NCBI GenBank assembly: GCA_031551275.1
Contig: JAVBNX010000006.1
Span: 1-64,000, forward strand
Length of the DNA: 64,000 nucleotides
Source: JAVBMJ01 sp031551275
GTDB taxonomy: Bacteria; Bacteroidota; Bacteroidia; Bacteroidales; Rikenellaceae
Reading direction: 5' to 3'
Position 1 is the first letter of the stretch. Each line of letters begins with the position of its first letter. A program made the translations under genes and the position numbers. Of the stretch, positions 8,866 through 17,545 are shown one piece after another. Under the pieces are notes generated by a model, which was not told where the DNA came from, did no database searches, and saw only the letters and a list, made by a program, of their open reading frames with translations.

Positions 8866-9822
8866 TTATCCGAGCCGGGCCAGCAGGTTTTTAATGTTGG
8901 CTTCCATCGCGGCGAGCAGCTCCTCGCCCTGGGCGTGCTTGATGAATTTCTCGCCCGTGACGGCTTCGTACAGCTCGATGTAGCGGTCGCTGACCGTTTG
9001 GACGAACTCGTCGGTCATGGTCGGGACCTGCTCGCCGGTGCGGCCCTGGAAACCGCCACTCATCAGCCACTCGCGGACGAACTCCTTGGAGAGCTGGCGT
9101 TGGGGCTCGCCCTTGGCGAAACGTTCGGCGTAGCCCTCGGCGTGGAAATAGCGGGAGCTGTCGGGGGTGTGGATCTCGTCGATCAGGGTGATCACTCCGT
9201 CGCGCTTGCCGAACTCGTATTTCGTGTCGACCAGGATCAGGCCCCTTGCGGCGGCCATTTCGCTGCCCCGGTTGAACAATCCGAGGGCGTATTTTTCCAG
9301 TTGGTCGTAATCCTCCTTGCTGACCAAACCCTGCGCGATGATCTCTTCGCGGGAGATGTTCTGGTCGTGGGAGCCCAGCTCGGCCTTGGTGGTCGGGGTG
9401 ACGATCGGGGCGGGGAATTTCTGGTTCTCCCGCATCCCGTCGGGGAGTTTTACCCCGCAGATCTCCCTCGCGCCATCGCGGTAGTCGCGCCATGCGCTGC
9501 CGGTCAGGTAGGCCCGTACGATCATCTCCACCGGGAAGGGCTCGCAGCGGTAGCCCACGGTAACCATCGGGTCGGGCGAGGCGATCTTCCAGTTGGGGCA
9601 GATGTCGGAGGTGGCGTCCAGAAAGCGCGAGGCGATCTGGTTCAACACCTGACCTTTATAAGGTATGGCGCGGGGAAGCACCACGTCGAAGGCGGAGATC
9701 CTGTCGGAGGCCACCATGACGAGGTATTTGCCGTCGATGTCGTACACGTCCCTGACCTTGCCCACGTAGAGGCTTTTCAGGTTTTCGAATTTGAAGTCGG
9801 TCTTTAAAATTGCCTGGTCCAT
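8866..9822 (-). CDS. purC: SAICAR synthetase
   Basis: Purine pathway enzyme joining CAIR and aspartate with ATP. The 318-residue protein has the YVGKVRDVYD start, SDRISAFDVVLP, the VRAYLTGSAW segment and LIDEIHTPDSSR. This is the longer form of the family used by many bacteria and by yeast Ade1. It begins 4 bases after phoH ends, so the two are very likely cotranscribed. Confidence 0.96.
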   Translation of the reverse strand: MDQAILKTDFKFENLKSLYVGKVRDVYDIDGKYLVMVASDRISAFDVVLPRAIPYKGQVLNQIASRFLDATSDICPNWKIASPDPMVTVGYRCEPFPVEMIVRAYLTGSAWRDYRDGAREICGVKLPDGMRENQKFPAPIVTPTTKAELGSHDQNISREEIIAQGLVSKEDYDQLEKYALGLFNRGSEMAAARGLILVDTKYEFGKRDGVITLIDEIHTPDSSRYFHAEGYAERFAKGEPQRQLSKEFVREWLMSGGFQGRTGEQVPTMTDEFVQTVSDRYIELYEAVTGEKFIKHAQGEELLAAMEANIKNLLARLG

Positions 9823-9826
9823 ATCA

Positions 9827-10777
9827 TTATGAGTTATCCTTTTCGTCTTTGTTGAAGGCGTCCACGATGGCTTTTACCAGCTTGTGGCGCATGATGTCGC
9901 GCTGGTCGAAGTCCACGAAGGCGATCCCTTCGATGCCCTCCAACAGCTTGATGGCGCGCACAAGGCCCGAGTCCGCGTGGCGGGGCAGGTCAATTTGGGT
10001 CACGTCGCCCGTGACGATGAACTTGGCGTTGCGGCCCATGCGGGTCAGAAACATCTTGATCTGCGGGAAGGTGGTGTTCTGGGCCTCGTCCAGGATCACG
10101 AAGGCGTTGTCCAGCGTGCGGCCCCGCATATAGGCCAGCGGCGCGATCTGCACCACGCCCTCCTCCATGAGCTTGATCAGCTTGACCTGGGGGATCATAT
10201 CGTGCAGCGCGTCGTACAGCGGTTGCAGGTAGGGGTCTAACTTCTCTTTCATGTCGCCGGGCAGAAAACCCAGCTTCTCGCCCGCTTCGACGGCCGGGCG
10301 GGTGAGGACGATCTTTTTGACCTCCTTGTTCTTTAGCGCGCGCACCGCCAGGGCGATGGCCGTGTAGGTCTTGCCCGATCCTGCCGGGCCAACGGCGAAG
10401 AGTAAATCGTTGTGGTCGTACATCTTGACCAGCTTTTGCTGGTTGACCGTGCGCGCGCGCACGATGTTGCCGCCGTTGCCGTAAACGATCACGTCCTCCT
10501 GGGTGGGGGTGTCGGTCAGCGACAGGGAACCGTCCAGCAGTTGGGCCACCGTCTGTTGCGACAAATGGCCGTACTTCTGGAAATAGGCGGTCAGGGCGCT
10601 GAATTTTTTCTCGAACTCCCCGATCCCGGCCTCGGGGCCCGATACCCGGATGGTATCGCCCCGGGCGACGATCTTGAGCTGGGGGAAACGTTTGGCGATC
10701 TCCTCGAGGTTCCTGTTGGCCATGCCGTAGAACTCCGAGGGGTCGATGTCCTCTAATCTCAGTTGGATTTCCGTCAT
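9827..10777 (-). CDS. PhoH family ATPase
   Basis: Cytosolic P-loop ATPase of 316 residues. Walker A is GPAGSGKTYTAIA, Walker B is FVILDEAQNTT, and the segment FLTRMGRNAKFIVTGD is typical of PhoH. An N-terminal KH-like region (residues about 1-100) precedes the ATPase domain. The start is the ATG at 10777; in-frame codons upstream to 10903 run through the neighbouring gene and are rejected. PhoH proteins are linked to RNA metabolism, but no substrate is shown here. It is 1 base from the upstream barrel gene. Confidence 0.92.
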   Translation of the reverse strand: MTEIQLRLEDIDPSEFYGMANRNLEEIAKRFPQLKIVARGDTIRVSGPEAGIGEFEKKFSALTAYFQKYGHLSQQTVAQLLDGSLSLTDTPTQEDVIVYGNGGNIVRARTVNQQKLVKMYDHNDLLFAVGPAGSGKTYTAIALAVRALKNKEVKKIVLTRPAVEAGEKLGFLPGDMKEKLDPYLQPLYDALHDMIPQVKLIKLMEEGVVQIAPLAYMRGRTLDNAFVILDEAQNTTFPQIKMFLTRMGRNAKFIVTGDVTQIDLPRHADSGLVRAIKLLEGIEGIAFVDFDQRDIMRHKLVKAIVDAFNKDEKDNS

Positions 10778-10778
10778 A

Positions 10779-11408
10779 TCAGAATAATAACCCCAGGCTG
10801 ATCGAAAAGGCCGAAAGGGAGCTTTTGAACTGCTTGGCCGGGCCGTCGGCTCCGACCCAGACCATCTGGTCGGCCTTGCCGAAGTAACCCGTGTAGCGTG
10901 CATCGATGTTTAGTTTGCCCAGGTCGATGCCGATGTTGCCGATATAGCCCGTTTCGGGAACAACGATCGATGAGCCGATGTTGTCACCCTGGGCGCTGCC
11001 CGTGCAGGAGAGCCGGAAAGTGGGGCCCACGCCGACCCTGACGATCGAGAGGAACTTGGTTCCCACGATGACCGGAACGTCCCAGGTGTTGATCTTCATG
11101 GTCGAGGAGATGTTGTTGTTGGGATCCTGTGTGACGGCTTTCAGGTCGAAACGGTTGGCCGTGAAGATGATCTCGGGCTGGAAAAAGACGACCGGGATGT
11201 TGATCCGGGCAACGAAACCGCCCGTGAAACTGACCTTGCGGTCGGCCTGGATCGAGGTGGTCGCGTCAAAAGAGGGATTCTTGATGTCCAGGGTGGGGTA
11301 GGCCAGACCGGCGCGCACGCCCATCTGGATCAATTTGATGCCGCCGATGGCCGAGGCGTTCAGGGCCAGCATGCAGAGCAGGGTAGAGGTCAGGAGAAAC
11401 TTTTTCAT
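10779..11408 (-). CDS. Outer-membrane beta-barrel protein (porin/PorT-like fold)
   Basis: Exported 209-residue protein with a clear signal peptide ending at about NASA (residue 20). Alternating hydrophobic strands and a terminal aromatic/hydrophobic strand (FSISLGLLF) follow, as in small Bacteroidetes barrels of the outer membrane beta-barrel superfamily. I do not recognise a specific function. It sits between a ROK kinase (4-base overlap) and phoH. Confidence 0.75.
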   Translation of the reverse strand: MKKFLLTSTLLCMLALNASAIGGIKLIQMGVRAGLAYPTLDIKNPSFDATTSIQADRKVSFTGGFVARINIPVVFFQPEIIFTANRFDLKAVTQDPNNNISSTMKINTWDVPVIVGTKFLSIVRVGVGPTFRLSCTGSAQGDNIGSSIVVPETGYIGNIGIDLGKLNIDARYTGYFGKADQMVWVGADGPAKQFKSSLSAFSISLGLLF

Positions 11409-12514
11409 GCGTTATCCAATTGGTTGAGTGCAAAGGCGCAGGCGCCCAGGGCGATGGCCTGGCTGGCCCCGATGGGGGAGGTCATTATACCGATGCGCTT
11501 TTGAGGGTCGTAAACGATTTCGCGGTCCGAGCCGTAGACTTTGATCCTGCGCTCGCTGCCCTGTGCGAATTCGGCGAACTCGGCCTCGTCGTCCAGGTCG
11601 TAGACCTTCATCTGGACGCGGTTCAACTCCTCGCCCGTGATGGTTTTGATCTTGCTGCGCAACACCTTCAACAGCGAGGGCATAAAGTATTTGCGGGCTG
11701 CCGCCAGCCCCCCGCCGATCACGATGATCCCGTCGATCAGGGTAACGGTCGTGGCCATCGCGTCGCCCGCCACCTCGCCCAGCTCGTCAAAGGCGGCCAG
11801 GGCGGCCTTCCGGTCGCCGGGACGCGTGCCCTCGGCGATCTCGAAGATCTCCTTCGGCTCGAGGCCGTGGTCGGGGCTGCCGCTCTTCTCGCCGTAGACC
11901 CGCTTGACCGCGCGGATGCTTACGCCGTCCTCGACCATCACGCCGGGGTAGTTTTTGTGGATCAAACAGAAGGTCTCCACGCAGGAGTTGTCGCCGATAT
12001 GGAGCCTGCCGTCCGAGACGAAGCCGAAACCGAAGCCCGTCCCGAAAGTGTATCCCAGCAAGTTATGAAATTGCTTGCTGCCGCCCAGTTTTTTGATCTT
12101 TTCATTCACGATCGGAAGTGCGCCCGCCAGGGCCTCGCCGTAGGCGTACAGGTCGGCGTCGTTGTTGATAAAGACCGGAACGCCGAATTTCTCCGCCAGA
12201 AAGGGGCCCAAAGCCACTCCGTCCCTGAAAGAGGGGAAATTGGGCAGGTAGCCCCCGATGATCCCGTTGGGGTAGTCGGCGGGGCCGGGAAAGGCGAAAC
12301 TGATCGCCACAGGTTTTTCGCCGGCCGCTTGGAGTTCCCGGAAAATTTGGGAAAAACCCTTTTCGAGTTGGGCCATACAGGTGTCCAGGTCGGCGGACAT
12401 CGAGGGCAGGGTAACGGGTGCCACCACGTCGCGGTCGCCCCGGATCGCCCCGAAGACGAAATTGGTCCCTCCCGCGTCGAGGGTCACTACCGTGCGTTTA
12501 TCGTTGCTGTACAT
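11405..12514 (-). CDS. ROK family sugar kinase-like protein
   Basis: Predicted cytosolic sugar kinase of 369 residues. The N-terminal phosphate loop is TLDAGGTNFVFG, and FAFPGPADY and FINNDADLYAYGE (catalytic aspartate region) follow. The ROK zinc motif with clustered cysteines (CxCGxxGCxE) is absent; in its place is SCVETFCLIHKNYPG with only two cysteines. It directly follows a sugar-type MFS carrier with a 1-base gap, which suggests import and phosphorylation of one sugar. The sugar is unknown. A purely regulatory ROK role is unlikely because no DNA-binding helix-turn-helix is present. Confidence 0.82.
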   Translation of the reverse strand: MYSNDKRTVVTLDAGGTNFVFGAIRGDRDVVAPVTLPSMSADLDTCMAQLEKGFSQIFRELQAAGEKPVAISFAFPGPADYPNGIIGGYLPNFPSFRDGVALGPFLAEKFGVPVFINNDADLYAYGEALAGALPIVNEKIKKLGGSKQFHNLLGYTFGTGFGFGFVSDGRLHIGDNSCVETFCLIHKNYPGVMVEDGVSIRAVKRVYGEKSGSPDHGLEPKEIFEIAEGTRPGDRKAALAAFDELGEVAGDAMATTVTLIDGIIVIGGGLAAARKYFMPSLLKVLRSKIKTITGEELNRVQMKVYDLDDEAEFAEFAQGSERRIKVYGSDREIVYDPQKRIGIMTSPIGASQAIALGACAFALNQLDNA

Positions 12515-12515
12515 G

Positions 12516-13694
12516 CTATTTCTTTTGGTAAACGTAGACCGATGCGAAGAGCACGTAGAGCATACAGGCCAGAATAACGAACATACCGCCGATTACCCCG
12601 CTTGCCAGTTGGTTGGCGTGGCCCATCAGGTAGGGGATGATCCCGCCGCCGGCCACCCCGGTAATCATCAACCCGGAGATCTCGTTGCCCTTTTCGGGCA
12701 GGTGGTTCAAAGCCAGTGAGAAGGCGATCGGGAAGACATTGGCGCAGAAGAAGCCCACCAACGCGACCGTCGCGTAGATCGTATAGGCGCCGTGGCCGAA
12801 AGCCATGACGACCGCGTAGGCGGCTATGGCGGCGGCCATGCTCCAGACAAAGACCTTTTTAGGATTCAGGCGCATCAAAGCCATCGCCCCCAGGAAAGCC
12901 CCGGCGGTGCGCGCGAAGAAGTAGACGCTGATCGAGTATTTGGCGTCGTCCAGGCTGAAACCCGCGCGCTCCATCATCACCTTGGGCGAGGAGACGTTCA
13001 TCCCCACATCGATCCCCACGATGCACAGGATGACCAGAAAAAGCATCAGGATATAGGGGTCCTTCAAAAGGCCGAACGCCTTGCCGAAAGTGGTGTTCGC
13101 GTCGGGCTGCTCCTCTTTGATCGGCGTAAGGCCGAGCCAAAGGGCCGAAAGCACCGTGATCACACCGTAGATCGGGAAGATCAGTTTCCAGTCGCCCAGC
13201 GTCTTGGCGGCGAACCCTGCGATAAAGGGGGCCAAAAACGACGAGATCGCCTTGACGAACTGACCCAGGGTCAAACTGCTGGCCAGCCGCTTGCCCGAGA
13301 CCACGTTGGCGACCAGCGGGTTGAGCGATACCTGCAAAATGGTGTTGCCGATGCCCAACAGCGAGAAAGTGATCAGGCAGGTCGTCAGATTGAAGCTCAT
13401 CAGCGGGACCACAAAGGCGGCCACCGAGATTACCATACTCAGGATTACCGTGTTCCTGCGGCCGATGCGGCCCATCAGAAGGCTGGTCGGGATCGAACAG
13501 ATGGCGAACCACACGAACAGCGACATGGGCAGAAGCCCGGCCACCGATTCGGTAAGGTTCAAACTCTCCTGTGAATAGTTGGTTCCGATGCCGATCACGT
13601 CGCAAAAGCCCATGACAAAGAATCCGAACATAACCGGCAACAACTTGCCGATGCCTGAGTTGGCGGCCACAGCGCCCCCGGGATTGTTCTCCAT
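12516..13694 (-). CDS. MFS sugar transporter (FucP/GluP-like)
   Basis: Inner-membrane carrier of 392 residues with about 12 hydrophobic helices. FFVMGFCDVIG in helix 1, the LMGRIGRRN loop between helices 2 and 3, and the LGIGNTILQVSLNPLVA helix place it with sugar-proton symporters common in Bacteroidetes. It is the first gene of a minus-strand run to 6042 with gaps or overlaps mostly under 6 bases (the exceptions are about 50). A possible promoter in the upstream gap is TTGTTT with TAATATTG about 19 bases later on the minus strand, an imperfect match. Confidence 0.88.
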   Translation of the reverse strand: MENNPGGAVAANSGIGKLLPVMFGFFVMGFCDVIGIGTNYSQESLNLTESVAGLLPMSLFVWFAICSIPTSLLMGRIGRRNTVILSMVISVAAFVVPLMSFNLTTCLITFSLLGIGNTILQVSLNPLVANVVSGKRLASSLTLGQFVKAISSFLAPFIAGFAAKTLGDWKLIFPIYGVITVLSALWLGLTPIKEEQPDANTTFGKAFGLLKDPYILMLFLVILCIVGIDVGMNVSSPKVMMERAGFSLDDAKYSISVYFFARTAGAFLGAMALMRLNPKKVFVWSMAAAIAAYAVVMAFGHGAYTIYATVALVGFFCANVFPIAFSLALNHLPEKGNEISGLMITGVAGGGIIPYLMGHANQLASGVIGGMFVILACMLYVLFASVYVYQKK

Positions 13695-13803
13695 ATCGTT
13701 TCAGTTAGGTTTAATCAGACCACAATATTACAGATTCCATGCCGGATAAACAACCTGAAAGGATACTTTTTTCCATCATGTTACCAACATAATTTTTATT
13801 TCG

Positions 13804-13811
13804 TACTTTTG
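13804..13811 (+). promoter_or_regulatory. Candidate -7 box for the SGNH hydrolase gene
   Basis: TACTTTTG ends 5 bases before the ATG at 13817, giving a nearly leaderless transcript if used. Confidence 0.5.
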
Positions 13812-13816
13812 CTTTC

Positions 13817-14551
13817 ATGGCAAAAAAACTACTCCTTACCCTTCTTTTCGCCCTGTGCGCGGTCGCGACGCCCGCGCAAACCGACTCGGTGCGCATCCAG
13901 GGCTGCCTCCCCGTGGCCCACGCCGATCCAGCCGGGTGGATAACCCGCTACCAGAAGGAGATCGACGCCTTTAAAGAGGCAAACGCCGCGATGGGCGACC
14001 GTTCGTGCGACGCCCTGCTGATGGGTTCCTCGTCGATGCGCAGGTGGACCACGGCGCATGAGGACCTGGCCCCGATGAAGATCATCAACCGCGCCTACGG
14101 CGGGGCCTCGATCCGCGATATGATCTACAATTACGACGTGGTCGCCCGGGGATATAACCCCAAAGCCATCGTGCTCTACGTGGGCAACGACATAGGCGAC
14201 GGCAAGAACAACATCGGTGTGGGACTGACCTACGACCTTTTCCGCGTCTTCGCAGGCATGATCCGCCGCGACTATCCCGACGTGCCGTTCTTTATTATGT
14301 CGGTCCAACATTCGATCAGGCGCGCCCCCTTCGTCCCGCAGGTCAACGCGCTCAACGCCCTGCTGAAGGAGTACGCCGCCCGTACGCCCTACGTCCATTT
14401 TATCGACGTTACCCCCGGGATGTACGACCCGGCAGGCAACCTGCGCACCGATATCTTCGCAAAGGACAACCTGCACCTGAACGCCGAGGGCTACAAGATA
14501 TGGACCGCCGCGGTCAGACCCCTCCTGCTGGAGGTTACCCGGGGAAATTAG
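13817..14551 (+). CDS. Secreted SGNH/GDSL-family hydrolase
   Basis: Exported 244-residue esterase-type protein with a signal peptide (cleavage near ATPAQ, residue 21). The block I nucleophile is in LLMGSSSMRRW, where GSSS replaces the classical GDS as in many Bacteroidetes members. Gly in NRAYGG, Asn in YVGNDI and the terminal Asp/His pair in DNLHLNAEGY complete the SGNH set. The substrate, probably an acetylated or acylated glycan, cannot be read from sequence. It lies between an MFS operon and der, with no sign of coupling to either. Confidence 0.87.
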   Translation: MAKKLLLTLLFALCAVATPAQTDSVRIQGCLPVAHADPAGWITRYQKEIDAFKEANAAMGDRSCDALLMGSSSMRRWTTAHEDLAPMKIINRAYGGASIRDMIYNYDVVARGYNPKAIVLYVGNDIGDGKNNIGVGLTYDLFRVFAGMIRRDYPDVPFFIMSVQHSIRRAPFVPQVNALNALLKEYAARTPYVHFIDVTPGMYDPAGNLRTDIFAKDNLHLNAEGYKIWTAAVRPLLLEVTRGN

Positions 14552-14561
14552 CCCCCGTTTT

Positions 14562-14590
14562 TGGATTGCTTGCGACTTTTCGTATCTTTG
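14562..14590 (+). promoter_or_regulatory. Promoter of der (-33 TTTG, -7 TATCTTTG)
   Basis: TTTG at 14562-14565 and TATCTTTG at 14583-14590 are separated by 17 bases, close to Bacteroidetes sigma-ABfr spacing. The box supports the ATG at 14609 rather than an upstream in-frame codon at 14561. Confidence 0.65.
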
Positions 14591-14608
14591 CTGCTCAAAA
14601 TTCAAGAA

Positions 14609-15910
14609 ATGGGTATCGTAGCCATTGTGGGAAGGCCTAATGTCGGGAAGAGCACGCTCTTCAACCGCCTGGTGGGTATGAGGAAGGCTATCGTCGACGA
14701 CGTGGCCGGGACCACGCGCGACAGGCATTACGGCAAGAGCGATTGGTGCGGGAGGGAATTCTCGGTAATCGATACCGGCGGTTACATTACCGGCAGCGAC
14801 GACGTGTTCGAGGAGGAGATCCGCAAACAGGTCGTGCTGGCCATCGAGGAGGCCGACGTGATCCTTTTCATGACCGAAGTCGGCACCGGGATCACGGGTC
14901 CCGACGCCACCATGGCCGATATCCTGCGCAGGACGAGCAAGAAGGTGATCGTGGTGGTCAACAAGGTCGACAACAACAGCCAGATCTACGGATCGCACGA
15001 ATTCCACGCCTTCGGGCTGGGGGAGCCCGTGTGCATCAGCGCGGTAAGCGGAAGCGGCACGGGCGAGCTGCTCGACATGGTAATCGAAGCCCTGCCCCAA
15101 AGGGAGGCCGTCGAGGAGGAGGACCTGCCCAAAATCGCCATTGTCGGCAGGCCCAATGTGGGCAAATCGTCGCTTACCAACGCGCTTTTAGGCGAGGAGC
15201 GCAACATCGTTACCCCGGTGGCGGGTACGACCCGGGATTCGATCGGGACGCGCTACAACAAGTTCGGGATGGACTTCATGCTGGTCGACACGGCCGGGCT
15301 GAGGAAAAAATCGAAAGTTACCGAAGACCTCGAATTCTACTCGGTCATGCGCTCCATCCGGGCCATCGAGAGCGCGGACGTCTGCGTTTTGATGTTGGAC
15401 GCCTCGCAGGGGATCGAGTCGCAGGATCTGAATATCTTTTCGCTGATCATGCGCAACAAAAAAGGGTGCGTGGTCGTGGTCAACAAGTGGGACCTGATCG
15501 AAAAGGACAACAACACGATGAAGGCTTACCGCGAGGCGCTGCTTTACAGGCTCGCCCCGATGAGCGATTTGCCGGTCATCTTTACCTCCGTAATAACGAA
15601 ACAACGCATCTTCGAAGTGCTTGAAACCGCGCTCAAGGTATTCCAGGCGCGCAAACGCAAAGTCAGGACCTCGGAGCTGAACGAGTACATACTGCCCATC
15701 ATAGAGGCGACGCCGCCCCCTTCGGTCAAAGGCAAATACATCCGGATCAAGTATTCGCAGCAATTGCCTTCGCCGACACCGTCGTTCGCCTTTTTCGTAA
15801 ACCTCCCCCAGTACATCCGCGAACCGTACAAACGGTTCCTTGAGAACAAGATCAGGGAGAGGTGGGATTTCAGCGGGGTTCCGCTGCAAATCTTCTTCAG
15901 GGCAAAATAA
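14609..15910 (+). CDS. der: Ribosome biogenesis GTPase Der (EngA)
   Basis: Double-GTPase needed for 50S subunit maturation. The 433-residue protein has two G domains: G1 GRPNVGKST near residue 10 and again GRPNVGKSS near residue 180. Each has its G3 (DTGG and DTAG) and G4 (NKVD and NKWD), followed by the C-terminal KH-like domain. The ATG at 14609 (MGIVAIVGRPNVGKS) is the standard start and fits the promoter at 14583. Confidence 0.97.
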   Translation: MGIVAIVGRPNVGKSTLFNRLVGMRKAIVDDVAGTTRDRHYGKSDWCGREFSVIDTGGYITGSDDVFEEEIRKQVVLAIEEADVILFMTEVGTGITGPDATMADILRRTSKKVIVVVNKVDNNSQIYGSHEFHAFGLGEPVCISAVSGSGTGELLDMVIEALPQREAVEEEDLPKIAIVGRPNVGKSSLTNALLGEERNIVTPVAGTTRDSIGTRYNKFGMDFMLVDTAGLRKKSKVTEDLEFYSVMRSIRAIESADVCVLMLDASQGIESQDLNIFSLIMRNKKGCVVVVNKWDLIEKDNNTMKAYREALLYRLAPMSDLPVIFTSVITKQRIFEVLETALKVFQARKRKVRTSELNEYILPIIEATPPPSVKGKYIRIKYSQQLPSPTPSFAFFVNLPQYIREPYKRFLENKIRERWDFSGVPLQIFFRAK

Positions 15911-15995
15911 ACATTTTGGGGCGGCGAAGTAAAGCTTTCAGACTAAATAATTGTTAAATCGAAAGAGGGTCCTGACTCAACGGGGCATTTTTTTC

Positions 15996-16003
15996 TATAT
16001 TTG
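15996..16003 (+). promoter_or_regulatory. Candidate -7 box for the Crp/Fnr gene
   Basis: TATATTTG lies 24 bases before the ATG at 16028, downstream of a T-rich stretch. Confidence 0.6.
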
Positions 16004-16027
16004 TAACCTAGCTTAGATTTTAACGCA

Positions 16028-16699
16028 ATGACAGTGAGAATGAAATCATTTCAACTTTTCAAAGGGGTTGAAAATGCGGCGGTGGAGAAAATTGTGTCTA
16101 TGGCCGTCGAAAAAGAAAAGGAATTCGCCCCGGGAGATCTGATCGCCCAAAAAGGGAGCAAACTCAACGAACTTTACCTGCTTACCAGCGGGTATGTCGG
16201 AGCCGAGGTGGAGGACTCGGCCGGGAACAAGATCGTCGCCGAGCGGATCGCCGCCCCGGCCGTTCTTGCCCCTGCGTTCCTCTACGCCGACGATAACGTA
16301 TTGACTCTGAACCTAAGAGCCTATTCCACGGCGAAGGTGGGGGCCATCGGCAGGAAGAATTTTACCGCCATCATGTCGCAGTACCCTGCCGTGATGACCA
16401 ACTTTTTGGAAATACTATCCAATCCCAAGAAACTGCTCTCACAGAGGGTCACCTACCTGACCTACCGGACCATCCGCGAAAAACTGGCCAACTACCTGTT
16501 GGAGATCATCGAGAGGGACGGCACGCTCAGGTTTCGCAACAGATTGACCCAGAATCAGATGTCGGAAATGTTCGGCGTCACGCGGCCCGCTTTGGCCAAA
16601 ACGATCGGGGAACTCTGCGCCGAAGGCACGATTCATGTGAAAGGCAAGCAGGTGGAGGTCCTACTCCCCGACAAACTAAAGCAATACCTCAAAAAATGA
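16028..16699 (+). CDS. Crp/Fnr family transcriptional regulator
   Basis: DNA-binding regulator of 223 residues. An N-terminal cyclic-nucleotide-binding-like beta-roll occupies residues about 10-120, and a winged helix-turn-helix is at about 165-200 (TQNQMSEMFGVTRPALAKTI). No N-terminal cysteine set is present, so it is not an Fnr-type iron-sulfur sensor. The ligand is unknown. Such proteins often control nitrosative-stress genes including hcp in Bacteroidetes, and hcp lies at 38023, but no link is shown here. A GAGTGCC/GGCACTC hairpin at 16698-16715 overlaps the stop codon but lacks a T tract. Confidence 0.88.
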   Translation: MTVRMKSFQLFKGVENAAVEKIVSMAVEKEKEFAPGDLIAQKGSKLNELYLLTSGYVGAEVEDSAGNKIVAERIAAPAVLAPAFLYADDNVLTLNLRAYSTAKVGAIGRKNFTAIMSQYPAVMTNFLEILSNPKKLLSQRVTYLTYRTIREKLANYLLEIIERDGTLRFRNRLTQNQMSEMFGVTRPALAKTIGELCAEGTIHVKGKQVEVLLPDKLKQYLKK

Positions 16700-16742
16700 G
16701 TGCCGCCGGGCACTCCGAATTATTGACCTTGCTCGGAAAAAT

Positions 16743-17543
16743 ATGGTAAAAACGCTTTGGGCCGGCATTGTCGCGCTCAGGGAGCAATCCCCCCTCGTGT
16801 TGAACATTACCAACTATGTGGTAATGAACAACACGGCCAACGCTTTATTGGCCGCGGGCGCGTCGCCCATCATGGCCCACAGTTCGGACGAGATCGAAGA
16901 GATGGTGGCCCTGTGCAACGCCACGGTCATCAACATCGGCACGCTGGACAAGGAGTTCGTGCGCAGCATGAAACTGGCCCTGAAAAAGGCCGACGAGCTG
17001 GGCAAACCCACGGTAATCGACCCGGTGGGCGCGGGAGCCACCAGCTACCGCAACCGGGTGGTCGACGAGTTGCTGGGGATCGCCTCGCCAAGTTTTATCC
17101 GGGGTAACGCGGGCGAGATCCTCTCGGTGGCCGGGACCTCCATCGTTTCGCGCGGCGTGGACAGCGCGGCCGGGTCGATGGATGCGCAAAAGGCGGGGAT
17201 CGAGCTGGCTAAAACCTACAATACTGTGGTGAGCATCAGCGGGGAAACGGATATTATCACCGACGGGGTAAGGGTCGGATACGTGGAGAACGGCAGCCAT
17301 TTGATGCCCCGGGTGACCGGGCTGGGCTGCACGGCCTCCTCCCTTCTGGGCGCCATGGCGGCGGTCGAGCCCAACCGCTTTACGGCGGCGATGGCGGCGG
17401 CGGCCTTTCTGGCCGTGTGCGGCGAGATGGCGGCCGAGGAGTCGACCGGGCCGGGTACCTTGCAGGTCGCGCTGTACGATATCCTGCACACGCTTACCGA
17501 GAAGCAATTCATGAGCCGGGTCCGGATCCGGGAAGAGAAATAG
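16743..17543 (+). CDS. thiM: Hydroxyethylthiazole kinase
   Basis: Phosphorylates hydroxyethylthiazole in thiamine salvage. The 266-residue protein has the NITNYVVMNNTANALLA substrate segment, the IDPVGAGATSYR motif, RGNAGEI and the ATP-site GLGCTASSLLGA. thiE follows after 2 bases, so the pair makes thiamine phosphate from salvaged thiazole and HMP-PP. No thiD is adjacent. I looked for a TPP riboswitch in the 43-base gap to the Crp/Fnr gene and there is no room for one. Confidence 0.96.
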   Translation: MVKTLWAGIVALREQSPLVLNITNYVVMNNTANALLAAGASPIMAHSSDEIEEMVALCNATVINIGTLDKEFVRSMKLALKKADELGKPTVIDPVGAGATSYRNRVVDELLGIASPSFIRGNAGEILSVAGTSIVSRGVDSAAGSMDAQKAGIELAKTYNTVVSISGETDIITDGVRVGYVENGSHLMPRVTGLGCTASSLLGAMAAVEPNRFTAAMAAAAFLAVCGEMAAEESTGPGTLQVALYDILHTLTEKQFMSRVRIREEK

Positions 17544-17545
17544 GC

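Noticed and set aside
16700..16742. Possible TPP riboswitch before thiM
   Set aside because: The gap is 43 bases and contains no THI-box. A small hairpin overlaps the Crp/Fnr stop codon but lacks a T tract.
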